Shown in pieces: positions 45,928-54,218 of a stretch of 64,000 nucleotides of DNA (its first letter is position 1; every line of letters begins with the position of its first letter). The DNA comes from Deltaproteobacteria bacterium HGW-Deltaproteobacteria-2 (lineage in GTDB: Bacteria; Desulfobacterota; Syntrophia; Syntrophales; Smithellaceae). The translations under genes and the position numbers were made by a program. The notes beneath the pieces are model-generated. The model was not told the DNA's origin, did not search any database, and saw only the letters and a list, made by a program, of their open reading frames with translations. The DNA is taken from contig PHBC01000003.1 in NCBI GenBank assembly GCA_002840505.1, positions 261,789 through 325,788 on the forward strand, in the 5' to 3' direction.

Positions 45928-46610
45928 GTATATGCCGCTCCATTAACAATCTTACCGTCTTCCAGAAGCACAGAGCGCTTAACCTTATCCAGGAGTCTCT
46001 GATCGTGGGTGGAAAAAATAAAAGTGATTTCGTCTTTTTCGTTCAGCTCGCGCATAATCTCAATTATCATCCGGGCGGTTTCGGAATCGAGATTGGCAGT
46101 AGGTTCATCGGCAATGATAAGAGAAGGATTATTAACCAGCGCCCGCGCGATCGAAACCCTCTGCTGCTGGCCACCCGACATTTTCGCCGGACGATTATGG
46201 ATAAGTTCGCTCAAGCCGACTTCTTCCAGACGGGCCAGCGCCTGTTTTCTCGCCTGGGTCACCGGCGCACCTTTGATTTGCAGGGGCAGCATCACATTTT
46301 CCAGTGCGGAAAGAACAGGAACCAGATTAAATCCCTGAAAAATGAATCCGATGGCCTGATTGCGATGTTCACTTTTCTGATCATCAGTCAATAATCGCAC
46401 ATCTTTACCGGCAATTGTCAATTCACCCAAAGTAGGTTCATCAATGGCGCTGATCAGATTCAGAAGAGTTGTTTTTCCGGAACCTGATGGTCCCCATATA
46501 GCCACAAACTCTTTTTTATCTATCTGCAGGTCAATGCCTCTCAGAGCATGCACCACCGTTTCGCCAAGATAATAATCCTTGGTTATATTTTTCATTTCGA
46601 TTAAGGCCAT
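45924..46610 (-). CDS. LolD/MacB-type ABC transporter ATPase
   Basis: Walker A is IWGPSGSGKTTLLNL, the signature is MSGGQQQRVSIARALVNN and Walker B is LIIADEPTANLD. The length of 228 aa is standard for LolD-like ATPases. It is the first gene of the run LolD-FtsX-LolA-barrel. It powers the mechanotransmission-type permease downstream. Confidence 0.9.
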   Translation of the reverse strand: MALIEMKNITKDYYLGETVVHALRGIDLQIDKKEFVAIWGPSGSGKTTLLNLISAIDEPTLGELTIAGKDVRLLTDDQKSEHRNQAIGFIFQGFNLVPVLSALENVMLPLQIKGAPVTQARKQALARLEEVGLSELIHNRPAKMSGGQQQRVSIARALVNNPSLIIADEPTANLDSETARMIIEIMRELNEKDEITFIFSTHDQRLLDKVKRSVLLEDGKIVNGAAYT

Positions 46611-46716
46611 CTTATTTTTCCATAGATGAAAGTATTGATTAAAATCGATTATTCATTTGAACTGAATCAGCAATACCTTATTGTTCTCCCAGAGTTTCAT
46701 ATGCGTGACATCGTCA

Positions 46717-47916
46717 TTATGTTGTTATTCTTATCTCGGATTTTTTGAGCATCGGCAGAAACGCGGTGCGTTTATTCTCAACAAGTTCAACGGCTGAGAA
46801 GGCACACTGATGAACGCATTGACCGCAACCAATGCATTTCTTTGTATCAAGCTGCACTTTTTTATCTATGACTGATATCGCGGCTGTCGGACAATACTTT
46901 GCACACTTTCCGCATCCCGTGCATTTTGAGCTATCTGTAATCTTAGCCATATAAAAACAGCTATAGCGCAAAGGAACTGCTCCCATGTTGTAGGAGCGTA
47001 ATATTCCGCAGCAGTCCCAGCAGCAGTTGCACAGAGCGACTTGAGGGAGCTTCGTATCATCCTTTTCGTGAAACACCGTATGGACAGCGCCGCAATCTCT
47101 TGCCTTTTGTATAATATCAAAGGCTTCTTCCTTGCTGATTTGACGCATATATCCATATTTCATATAAGTTTTAATTTGATCGCCAAAACCCATGCATCCT
47201 ATATCGTCTGGCATCTTAAAGCGGCATGGATCACCAACATTTTCAGTTACCTTACGGCACATGCAGGCTTTAAACTGACCGATGATGCTTTTCCTTCCAT
47301 ATTCCATAATCATATCATTAATGGAATTTGCCGGATAAATCATAGAATCCGGCACAACTATTTTTTCATCAATAATGATCCTGGACTTTCCCTTTTCGTT
47401 CTTTGACTCATGAACTATGCCGACACTCTGATTGGATACCGGAGCATACTTGCCCATGATATCCATTACCTTTCTGATGGGGAATAAGTTACGATTCCTC
47501 AGCGAATTAAAAAAGTTCATATATCGTCGCGCGAATTCTTTTTCTTCGGGTTTGCCGAGCAAGTAAGTAACAATGCCTTCAAACCAACCGACGATAAAAG
47601 GATTAAGAGTATATTGTTCTGTACCTGCTTCAGAATATTGTGTCTTTATGAATGCCTTTTGTTTAAGGACTTCGAATAATGGATTGAATTTTTCACTACT
47701 CATGCCGCTGAGCGCTAAAGCTTGTTCATATGAGTACAAACCCGTGCCCATTTTCAAGAGTAGGGCAAGCTCTTCCGGCGTTGTCACCAAATCAATGGCT
47801 TGGAGTATCGGCTCGAATGGAGGTATAAACCTCTTATTCTGTTTGTTCATTAAAATGACTAGTTTTCTGAGATCACCCTTCTTGTTGCGCAGAACTACTT
47901 TATTATCTTTTGTCAT
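46717..47916 (-). CDS. Cys-rich iron-sulfur protein, second copy of the 33628-34935 family
   Basis: A winged-helix-like N-terminus leads to CMCRKV and a Cys-rich CNCCWDCCG near residue 300. A C-terminal 2x[4Fe-4S] ferredoxin follows (CTGCGKCAKYCPTA and CIGCGQCVHQCAF). The order of domains is the same as in the protein at 33628-34935. I infer redox sensing or electron transfer. It stands upstream of the LolD-like gene on the same strand, separated by 106 bases. Confidence 0.75.
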   Translation of the reverse strand: MTKDNKVVLRNKKGDLRKLVILMNKQNKRFIPPFEPILQAIDLVTTPEELALLLKMGTGLYSYEQALALSGMSSEKFNPLFEVLKQKAFIKTQYSEAGTEQYTLNPFIVGWFEGIVTYLLGKPEEKEFARRYMNFFNSLRNRNLFPIRKVMDIMGKYAPVSNQSVGIVHESKNEKGKSRIIIDEKIVVPDSMIYPANSINDMIMEYGRKSIIGQFKACMCRKVTENVGDPCRFKMPDDIGCMGFGDQIKTYMKYGYMRQISKEEAFDIIQKARDCGAVHTVFHEKDDTKLPQVALCNCCWDCCGILRSYNMGAVPLRYSCFYMAKITDSSKCTGCGKCAKYCPTAAISVIDKKVQLDTKKCIGCGQCVHQCAFSAVELVENKRTAFLPMLKKSEIRITT

Positions 47917-48021
47917 ATGTCTGCTCCTAAGGTTATATTTGATGAAAAGTTTCTCTGTAATGTGGAAAGATAAGAGAGTATCGGCTGCGTGTCAATGGTT
48001 ATTTGAGTAAGGAGTTTTAGT

Positions 48022-48046
48022 GAACCCCTTTTAAAAAAAGGGGTTC
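48022..48046 (-). terminator. Hairpin downstream of hisF
   Basis: GAACCCCTTTT (48022-48032) pairs with AAAAGGGGTTC (48036-48046) across three A bases. It lies just beyond the hisF stop codon on the minus strand. No long T-run follows, so strength is uncertain. Confidence 0.5.
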
Positions 48047-48104
48047 CGAAATCCTCCCCGCCCTTCCTTTTTTCGAGGATTGAATTTATAACAATTCTAA
48101 TTTG

Positions 48105-48866
48105 TTAAGCGACGGTCAGGCCTCTATTCCGCAAATACTTTTTCACATCCTGAATTTTCAGCAGGCGGAAATGAAAAACCGAAGCAGCCAGCAGAATGGT
48201 TGCACCGCCTTCCACAACGGCTTCGTAAAAATCTTCCAGTTTGCCCGCGCCGCCGGAAGCCACAACCGGCAGGGTGACAGCTGCGGAAATTGCTTTGGTG
48301 AAAGGAATATCATAACCGGCTTTGGTACCGTCGCCGTCCATGCTTGTGGGCAGAATAACACCGGCACCCATCTCCTGACAAGTTTTCGCCCAGACTACGG
48401 CATCTTTGGCCACAGGCAATGTGCCGCCGGAAACAACCAGCTCAAAACCCGAAGGCATTTGGACGTTTCTTTTCGCGTCAATAGCTACCGTTATTTTATC
48501 CTTGCCGAATTTATCAGCCGCCTGTCGAATAAGCGCAGGATTTTTCACCGCCGCGCTGTTCATTGAAACTTTAGACGCTCCCGCTGACAAAACCATATCA
48601 ATATCTTCCAGTGAAGAAATTCCGCCGCCGACAGTCAGAGGAATATTTATTACCCTGGAAACATTTTTTACCCATTCCAGGCGTGTCTTGCGATTTTCCA
48701 GCGTGGCGGCAATATCCAGCATCGCCAGCTCATCAGCGCCTTCTGTTTGATAAAAGGCAGCGTTTTCGACAGGATCGCCCGCTTCCTTAATATCAATAAA
48801 ATGAATTCCCTTGACAACTTTTCCGTTTTTCATATCCAGACAAGGCATTATTTTAATCGGCTGCAT
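48105..48866 (-). CDS. hisF: Imidazole glycerol phosphate synthase subunit HisF
   Basis: IKIMPCLDMKNGKVVKGIHF at the start, LTVGGGISSLEDI and VVASGGAGKLEDFYEAV are the phosphate-binding motifs of the HisF barrel. Asp in MPCLD and in ISVAID-type (VTVAIDAKR here) are the catalytic residues. It is a cytoplasmic (beta/alpha)8 barrel. Together with HisH it converts PRFAR to IGP and AICAR in histidine synthesis. The other his genes are not in this window, so its isolation is slightly unusual. Confidence 0.9.
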   Translation of the reverse strand: MQPIKIMPCLDMKNGKVVKGIHFIDIKEAGDPVENAAFYQTEGADELAMLDIAATLENRKTRLEWVKNVSRVINIPLTVGGGISSLEDIDMVLSAGASKVSMNSAAVKNPALIRQAADKFGKDKITVAIDAKRNVQMPSGFELVVSGGTLPVAKDAVVWAKTCQEMGAGVILPTSMDGDGTKAGYDIPFTKAISAAVTLPVVASGGAGKLEDFYEAVVEGGATILLAASVFHFRLLKIQDVKKYLRNRGLTVA

Positions 48867-49019
48867 AGTATATTTTCCCCCAAATTATTTTAATGTATGG
48901 TCTTTTTAAACCGAACTTATTCATATTACAACTAAAATAATTAAAATATTTAATTCTTGAAAAGCAAATCATTTTAATTTAGATAATCAACCATCTTATT
49001 TAACCACAAAGGAGACACC

Positions 49020-49988
49020 ATGATTAAAATCAAAGAAATTAAAGCAGCGAACATGAACACGGAGAAATTTATTGAAGATAAAGTACGCGCTATTCGGGAA
49101 GCCGTTGGCGACGGATTTGCCGTCAATGCACTCTCCGGGGGAGTTGATTCCTCTGTGGTTACGGCGCTGGGGCACAAGGCGCTGGGTAAAAAATTGAAAA
49201 CTTATTTCATTGATAATGGCATCATGCGGGAAAACGAACCAGCCAGAGTGGCAGCATCTTTTAAAAAGCTCGGCATTCAGGTGGAAGTAGTACCTGCCTC
49301 CAAAGCTTTCTTCGCCGCACTCAAAGGCATTACCGATCCCGAAGAAAAAAGAGAAGCCATCACCCAGACTTTTTACAAAAATATATTCGGCAAACTGGTA
49401 ATTAAAAGCAAAGCTAAATATCTCCTGCAGGGAACCATTCTGACCGATGTAGATGAAACGGTCGCGGGAATCAAAAGGCAACACAATGTTTTTGAACAAC
49501 TCGGAATTGATCCGCAGAAAGCTTTCGGCTATAAAATTTTAGAACCGCTGATTGAGCTGCGCAAGGACGGAGTTCGAAAAGTCGGCCGCGGATTGGGTTT
49601 GCCGGAGGCTATGTTTGACCGGATACCATTTCCCGGACCGGCATTGGCTGCCCGTGTAATCGGCGAAGTCACACCCGCCAGGATTGCCCTGGTTAGAAAG
49701 GCGACCGCCATTACAGAAGCGGCGCTTAAAGATGTCAAAGTGTTTCAGTATCTGGCTATTTTGCACGAAGATCGCGTTACAGGCATGCGCAACAACAAAA
49801 GGGTTTTCGGCAATCAAATTGAAATCCGCTGCTGGGACAGCGTGGACGCGCGAACCGCAACGCCGACACGTCTTTGTTTTGATGTTCTGGAAGACATCGC
49901 CGCCAAAATCACCAAAACAATTCCCGAAGTCGTCAGCGTAACTTACAACATCACCACCAAACCGACATCAACGATTGAAGCCGTCTAG
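49020..49988 (+). CDS. guaA: GMP synthase, stand-alone ATP pyrophosphatase (subunit B-like)
   Basis: The PP-loop LSGGVDSSVVTAL starts the catalytic part. YLLQGTILTDVDE, RIPFPGPALAARVIGE and the C-terminal dimerisation segment (YNITTKPTSTIE) are GMP-synthase motifs. At 322 aa it lacks the N-terminal glutamine amidotransferase domain of fused GuaA. It would need ammonia or a separate GATase subunit. This split layout is usual in archaea and less common in bacteria. AAAGGAG lies 7 bases before the ATG. Confidence 0.8.
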   Translation: MIKIKEIKAANMNTEKFIEDKVRAIREAVGDGFAVNALSGGVDSSVVTALGHKALGKKLKTYFIDNGIMRENEPARVAASFKKLGIQVEVVPASKAFFAALKGITDPEEKREAITQTFYKNIFGKLVIKSKAKYLLQGTILTDVDETVAGIKRQHNVFEQLGIDPQKAFGYKILEPLIELRKDGVRKVGRGLGLPEAMFDRIPFPGPALAARVIGEVTPARIALVRKATAITEAALKDVKVFQYLAILHEDRVTGMRNNKRVFGNQIEIRCWDSVDARTATPTRLCFDVLEDIAAKITKTIPEVVSVTYNITTKPTSTIEAV

Positions 49989-50007
49989 CATTTTTTCCCT
50001 CTTTCTT

Positions 50008-50026
50008 CCCTCCCTTGAGGGGAGGG
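50008..50026 (+). terminator. Hairpin after the GMP synthase gene
   Basis: CCCTCCC (50008-50014) pairs with GGGAGGG (50020-50026) around a TTGAG loop, 20 bases after the stop codon. No T-run follows. Confidence 0.4.
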
Positions 50027-50084
50027 ATTGAGGGAGGGTGAATTTTTCCCCCACTGTTATTCCGGCCACATATGACTCCACGCA

Positions 50085-50888
50085 TCAGCGAATAATGGCG
50101 AAAACCCTGGCCGGAGCTCCCGTTCCGCCTTTTATCGACATGGGTATCACATACAGAGTTGCTCCCTTGACGGGAAGTTTGTCCAGGTTGGCAATATTTT
50201 CCAACGCGAGTTTATCGGCGCCGCAAATAACGCGGTGGACCCAAAATTCAGTTGACTTGCCATAATCAATGCTTGGTGTATCAAGGGCAATCCCTTTAAT
50301 ATTTCGTTGTTTCGTAAGAAATTCCGCCGATTCCCGGGAAAACGCCGGGAAACTCAATTCAGGAAGCGCCGGCAGACCTTTCTTATCGGTTCCTAAAACA
50401 CTCTTGCGGTCGGGATAAAATTGTGTGCCGATTCCTGTGTACATAATTACCCATGCTCCCGCCGGAATCCGGCCGTACTTTTTCTCCCATTTCTTAATAT
50501 CCTCGACGGAGAGCAGGTAATTTCTATCGCTGGCACACTGCTGCCGCACGTCGATTTTTATTGCCGGTCCGATCCATTCCTCAAGAGGAACCTGATCAAT
50601 GGTGCGCCCATTTTTTGCAAAGTGAAGCGGCACGTCGGCATGCGTACCGCCGTGTTCTGAAGCGGCATAAAAGTTGGCCGCATACCAGTAACCTTTCTCG
50701 GTCATTCCATGAAATTCCGGCGTCAATTTAAATGGTGTTGCGTTTGGCCAGTAGATCGTATTTTCGTCATAAGCATATGTCATGTCCAGAATATGTCCAA
50801 TATGTCCGGCAGCATATCCGGTCCAGGACGTCATTGTCATCATTACAGCTATAAACACTGCCGCAATAAATATTTTTTTCATTTTCAT
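50085..50888 (-). CDS. Secreted cyclase-family (kynurenine-formamidase-like) metal hydrolase
   Basis: A signal peptide (KKIFIAAVFIAVMMTMTSWT) precedes the fold. YAASEHGGTHADVPLHF holds the HGGTHxDxPxHF metal motif, and IKGIALDTPSIDYG follows. AAAGGAG lies 10 bases before the ATG. Family members hydrolyse amides or lactones with zinc or manganese. Its start lies 29 bases after the stop of the MerB-like selenoprotein gene, so the two are likely co-transcribed. Confidence 0.85.
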   Translation of the reverse strand: MKMKKIFIAAVFIAVMMTMTSWTGYAAGHIGHILDMTYAYDENTIYWPNATPFKLTPEFHGMTEKGYWYAANFYAASEHGGTHADVPLHFAKNGRTIDQVPLEEWIGPAIKIDVRQQCASDRNYLLSVEDIKKWEKKYGRIPAGAWVIMYTGIGTQFYPDRKSVLGTDKKGLPALPELSFPAFSRESAEFLTKQRNIKGIALDTPSIDYGKSTEFWVHRVICGADKLALENIANLDKLPVKGATLYVIPMSIKGGTGAPARVFAIIR

Positions 50889-50917
50889 TATTGCTCACTC
50901 CTTTTTCTTTTTCTCTC

Positions 50918-51664
50918 TTACTCAATTAGATAAAGAGCGCTGAAAAAAATACGTATCAGTCCCATACATTTTTCCATGGGGATATAAATCCCCATCACCG
51001 CTTTGTTATTTCTTCGATATTCCCTGGCATCATCTTCCGACCGGAAGAATACGCACACCGGTCAAAACCTGTCCCGTATGCCATAATAATATGAACCAAA
51101 TATCACCAACGGGAAAAAAAGAAGCGGGGCAGAACCTTCATCAAGCACCTGATAATTTAATGCGCTATCAATCTCCATGCGAATGGGACTTGATGAATTC
51201 GCGCACTTTGTTTCCAGTATCATGCTGCATGGCTGGCCGGTTAATTGCCCTTTCACGAAGGGCTCCCCGAGGGAGTCGCCTGCTCAAGGTGCCCAAACCT
51301 GTTCACCGGTGTTATAAGTAATTTTGAATTTCGTTTCTTCCACAGTAACCGGATAAGTCCAGGTTACTTCACCCTGTACGTTTCTCACAATCCAGTTCTG
51401 TCTCTTGCCAATCTTATCCAGAATTTCTCGCACCCTATCAAGCGGCATATTCAAACTCTCGGCGATATGTTCAGGAGAAATGGGCTTACGCAGACGAAGA
51501 AGCTCCAGGAAAAGAAAACTTCTGACCCTGTAGTGATCTTTGGAAAACATCCTTGGATAAACAGTCCGCATCACCTTTCCGGCAATACTAATTCCAGCTT
51601 CGCACAACCAGAATGGAGCAGGAGCAACCTTTTTTCCAACACCCAGCCATACTTTGTTTGCCAT
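50918..51664 (-). CDS. Alkylmercury-lyase (MerB)-like selenoprotein with two UGA-encoded selenocysteines
   Basis: Read through two in-frame UGA codons (51284-51286 and 51062-51064), the minus strand gives a 248-residue protein ending in TAA at 50918. Residues 40-125 are the MerB winged-helix and wing (LRKPISPEHIAESLNMPLDRV, then TYPVTVEETKF). The first UGA is codon 127 in VWAP-U-AGDSL, matching the MerB AWCALDTL with Cys96 and Asp99. The second is codon 201 in RDRF-U-PVCVFFRSEDDA, matching RQSFCCHVHFF with Cys159. The MerB triad thus appears as Sec-Asp-Sec. Each UGA is followed by a SECIS-like hairpin. The start at 51664 has AGAGG 5 bases upstream; 51679 is an alternative. Whether it cleaves organomercury is inference. 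Confidence 0.8.
51033..51048 (-). promoter_or_regulatory. SECIS-like hairpin after the second UGA
   Basis: UCUUCC and GGAAGA form a perfect six-pair stem with a GGUC loop that starts 20 bases after the UGA. GGUC is the loop core of the E. coli fdhF SECIS. A U below the stem can bulge, allowing further pairing. Confidence 0.75.
51247..51263 (-). promoter_or_regulatory. SECIS-like hairpin after the first UGA
   Basis: On the minus strand GCCCUU and AAGGGC form a six-pair stem with loop CGUGA. The loop starts 27 bases after the UGA and has G in its second position. This fits the bacterial rule (loop 16-37 bases after UGA with G in the first two loop bases). Confidence 0.65.
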
Positions 51665-51811
51665 CACAACCTCTTTCATTAATTGGAGATGTCTTTAATT
51701 ATTTGTCATTCCAATCCACTTTGTCACTGCAAGCAATCTCTTTATTAATTCTATTTCATTGTCCCTCTAAGATGGCTATTTCGGCGAACGTGCGATTAAT
51801 TATTTACACAC

Positions 51812-52702
51812 TTACCCTGCTGCTACGGTTGTCTGTAAAGCAGGAAGTTTTAAATACGAACCAAGAAAATAATCAAACGAGTCGGGATCGAGTTTGCACA
51901 GTCCGGCCAGGGGATAAAAAGTCATTTCCCCGAAATATATCCGGTTATTTACATAAATCAAATCCACCCGGACAAAAGGAAATCCTTTCGAAAGGACAGC
52001 GGCATACTCAAGCATTTTCTCATACTGTGGAGTTCTTGTAACCGGTTCCTGCAAAGCAGGGTCACCATATTTGTTTTCTAAAAGATTCAAATCAATGTCA
52101 AACATATTTACCCTGAATAAGTCGGCTTGGTATTTATTTATCTCTACCTGGCGCACGACACCGTCATAGCAATAGAAACCATATTCATAAAGCATTTCGT
52201 CATTCTTAGTCAGATGCTCTTCGCAGATGAGACGGGGAGTGATATTCTTGTATGCCCATTCTCTATAGATGGGATAAAGATCTTTCTTAAAATATTTTTT
52301 TAACAGATGAAAGGAATGCTTCCACTCAAATTCCGATTTTTTTTTGCAGAATATATTCTGTTTGCAGCCACGATTCACTTTCAAGACGAAAGCATCCGGC
52401 AGCTTGTTGATATCAATATCTTCCGGTTTTTCATAAACGCCGTATAACTCTTTTAGTATTTCAGGACCGATCCTTTCTTGCACAAACTTGCGCACTTCAT
52501 ATTTATCCGCGCATTGTGTGAGGATATCATCATGCCAATTTAATTTAAGCCACTGAATTTTTTCGGTGAAAGATTGAGGATCTTGCAGATTCAGACGCCT
52601 GCGCATTCTTCTTCGATAATAAAGCGAAAGAAATATTCTGTCAGGAATGCACCGTCCTAAAACACTTCTGGCGAAGATGAAAAATAATTTTTTTTTTAGC
52701 AT
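51812..52702 (-). CDS. TupA-like ATP-grasp protein
   Basis: The N-terminal half has FTEKIQWLKLNWHD and DKYEVRKFVQERIG, typical of the TupA family. A central KVNRGCKQN and the C-terminal FVRVDLIYVNNRIYFGEMTF (ATP-grasp metal site with Asp and Glu) follow. Known relatives form amide bonds with a carboxylate in cell-wall polymers such as teichuronopeptide. Here it is the last gene of the RiPP-like operon, 29 bases after the radical SAM gene. It could add an amino acid or other amine to the peptide, which is inference. Confidence 0.8.
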   Translation of the reverse strand: MLKKKLFFIFARSVLGRCIPDRIFLSLYYRRRMRRRLNLQDPQSFTEKIQWLKLNWHDDILTQCADKYEVRKFVQERIGPEILKELYGVYEKPEDIDINKLPDAFVLKVNRGCKQNIFCKKKSEFEWKHSFHLLKKYFKKDLYPIYREWAYKNITPRLICEEHLTKNDEMLYEYGFYCYDGVVRQVEINKYQADLFRVNMFDIDLNLLENKYGDPALQEPVTRTPQYEKMLEYAAVLSKGFPFVRVDLIYVNNRIYFGEMTFYPLAGLCKLDPDSFDYFLGSYLKLPALQTTVAAG

Positions 52703-52731
52703 ATAAACGCTTACCGCGTGCCGCTATATTA

Positions 52732-54201
52732 TCAATAAATTTTGTAAAGCCCGCTGCCGATAAATTCCCATGACTTCAAAAAATCAAGACGGTCTTTTTC
52801 GATCATCATCTTATCTATGTCGGCTTTTATTTTTAAATCATAATCTCTATAGAATTTTTTAAAAACATCACCGTTATTCATTTTTTTAATAAATAATTCC
52901 TGAAAACTCTTTATGGCCACGGAATTTTTTATTTTCATTTCGTGTACAAATTTTCTTTCAACAAAAATTTTTCGGCGGGAATTTAATGCGATTTCTTTGC
53001 TGTTTTCATCTTCCTCATCGCGGACAGTCGCCAACTGCGGCGCGAAATAAGCTACAATCAGGCCGTGCTTATTAAAATCAATATATTTCAGAAGCGAATG
53101 GTGGACAATCAATTCCGAACTGTTTTTGTTTAAAGACCACAAGCTATCATTACATTTATTTTCCTGAAATGTCTTCACGAGTCTTTTTATTTTTACCGGA
53201 GTATCCTCAATAGCCAGTCTTCTGATAAATCCCGATTCCGTGGACACTTCGTATCGTTTTTTAATAAAAGTCTGGAATCTTTCCCTGTATGCTTTTTGCT
53301 GAAATCTGTGTTTATAAATTGAGCAACAGTAATTAATGGGCAATCCGATGTTTTTATCCACGGCATATTTAATCAATCGTAATGCAGTTAATTCCGATTC
53401 CAGAACAGGCATGGTGGGCTGGTGCAAAAAGGTGTACTGGCGATTAATAAATTGCTTATAGCAGTATTGAGTGGGGAATAATTGATGCAAATTTAAATGC
53501 GCCACACCAATCGCTTTCATTCGCGGCAAACATTTTTTCAGTATTTCATAATCTTCCGGAATAGCGGGAATCTCAACCGTAACCTTATCGATAATACCCA
53601 CAGACATCTTTACTGCTTTTAAGTCATAATTTCTCGCCGCGATATCAAATCGTATCTCATTAAGACCGGCCTCTTTCAAGCTGTTTAGCTTATGTTTATC
53701 AACCAGGTCGCCGTTTGTATACAACCAGATATAGATTCCCTTGCCAAATCTCTCTCTTGTTTTTCTGATATAAGTCAGTATTTTTTTATACTTTAGAAGA
53801 GGTTCTCCTCCGGAAAAGCTAGCGCCTTTAAATTTAAATTTCTCCAGATAATCAACATAGTCGTCAGGATTATCAAAAATAAGCCCTGATTCCGTTGGCG
53901 GCTCTTCCTTCTTGTTTTTCCGGTCCTGAGGACAGTAGAAGCAATTGGCCGTACACAAGCAATCAATAAAAATACATGACCATGTTCCCTGCCCGCAACT
54001 CATACATCCGGGCGATAATTTCCCTGGTCCGATTTTATTTCCCAGAAAATTACTGTTTACCCTGCCGGATATGGATTGCAGAAGTTCATTTCTCTTTTGA
54101 TTTGCTTCCCTGGCCTGGGTTTCCGTCAGCCATTTCATGTCGTAATAAGCCCAGCCGAGAATTTCCCGGGTATCCTGAATATCAATTTTCTTATTTATCA
54201 T
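52732..54201 (-). CDS. Radical SAM enzyme of the RiPP-like operon
   Basis: CLCTANCFYCPQD holds CxxxCxxC and SFSGGEPLLKY the GGEP motif. Upstream, GCMSCGQGTWSC supplies extra Cys that may bind another cluster. The C-terminal half is long and lacks a classic SPASM pattern. At 489 aa it resembles the COG2108-like radical SAM group. It follows the PqqD-like protein by 17 bases, so it probably acts on the precursor at 54688-54858. The bond it makes is unknown. Confidence 0.85.
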   Translation of the reverse strand: MINKKIDIQDTREILGWAYYDMKWLTETQAREANQKRNELLQSISGRVNSNFLGNKIGPGKLSPGCMSCGQGTWSCIFIDCLCTANCFYCPQDRKNKKEEPPTESGLIFDNPDDYVDYLEKFKFKGASFSGGEPLLKYKKILTYIRKTRERFGKGIYIWLYTNGDLVDKHKLNSLKEAGLNEIRFDIAARNYDLKAVKMSVGIIDKVTVEIPAIPEDYEILKKCLPRMKAIGVAHLNLHQLFPTQYCYKQFINRQYTFLHQPTMPVLESELTALRLIKYAVDKNIGLPINYCCSIYKHRFQQKAYRERFQTFIKKRYEVSTESGFIRRLAIEDTPVKIKRLVKTFQENKCNDSLWSLNKNSSELIVHHSLLKYIDFNKHGLIVAYFAPQLATVRDEEDENSKEIALNSRRKIFVERKFVHEMKIKNSVAIKSFQELFIKKMNNGDVFKKFYRDYDLKIKADIDKMMIEKDRLDFLKSWEFIGSGLYKIY

Positions 54202-54218
54202 ATGTATACCGTAATAAA

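Noticed and set aside
51062-51256. Separate small ORF downstream of the MerB-like gene
   Set aside because: It is in the same frame as the MerB-like protein and is explained as the middle part of the selenoprotein.
51284-51679. Stand-alone 131-aa winged-helix regulator
   Set aside because: The sequence continues in frame with MerB homology after UGA, so the short version is a truncation by annotation.
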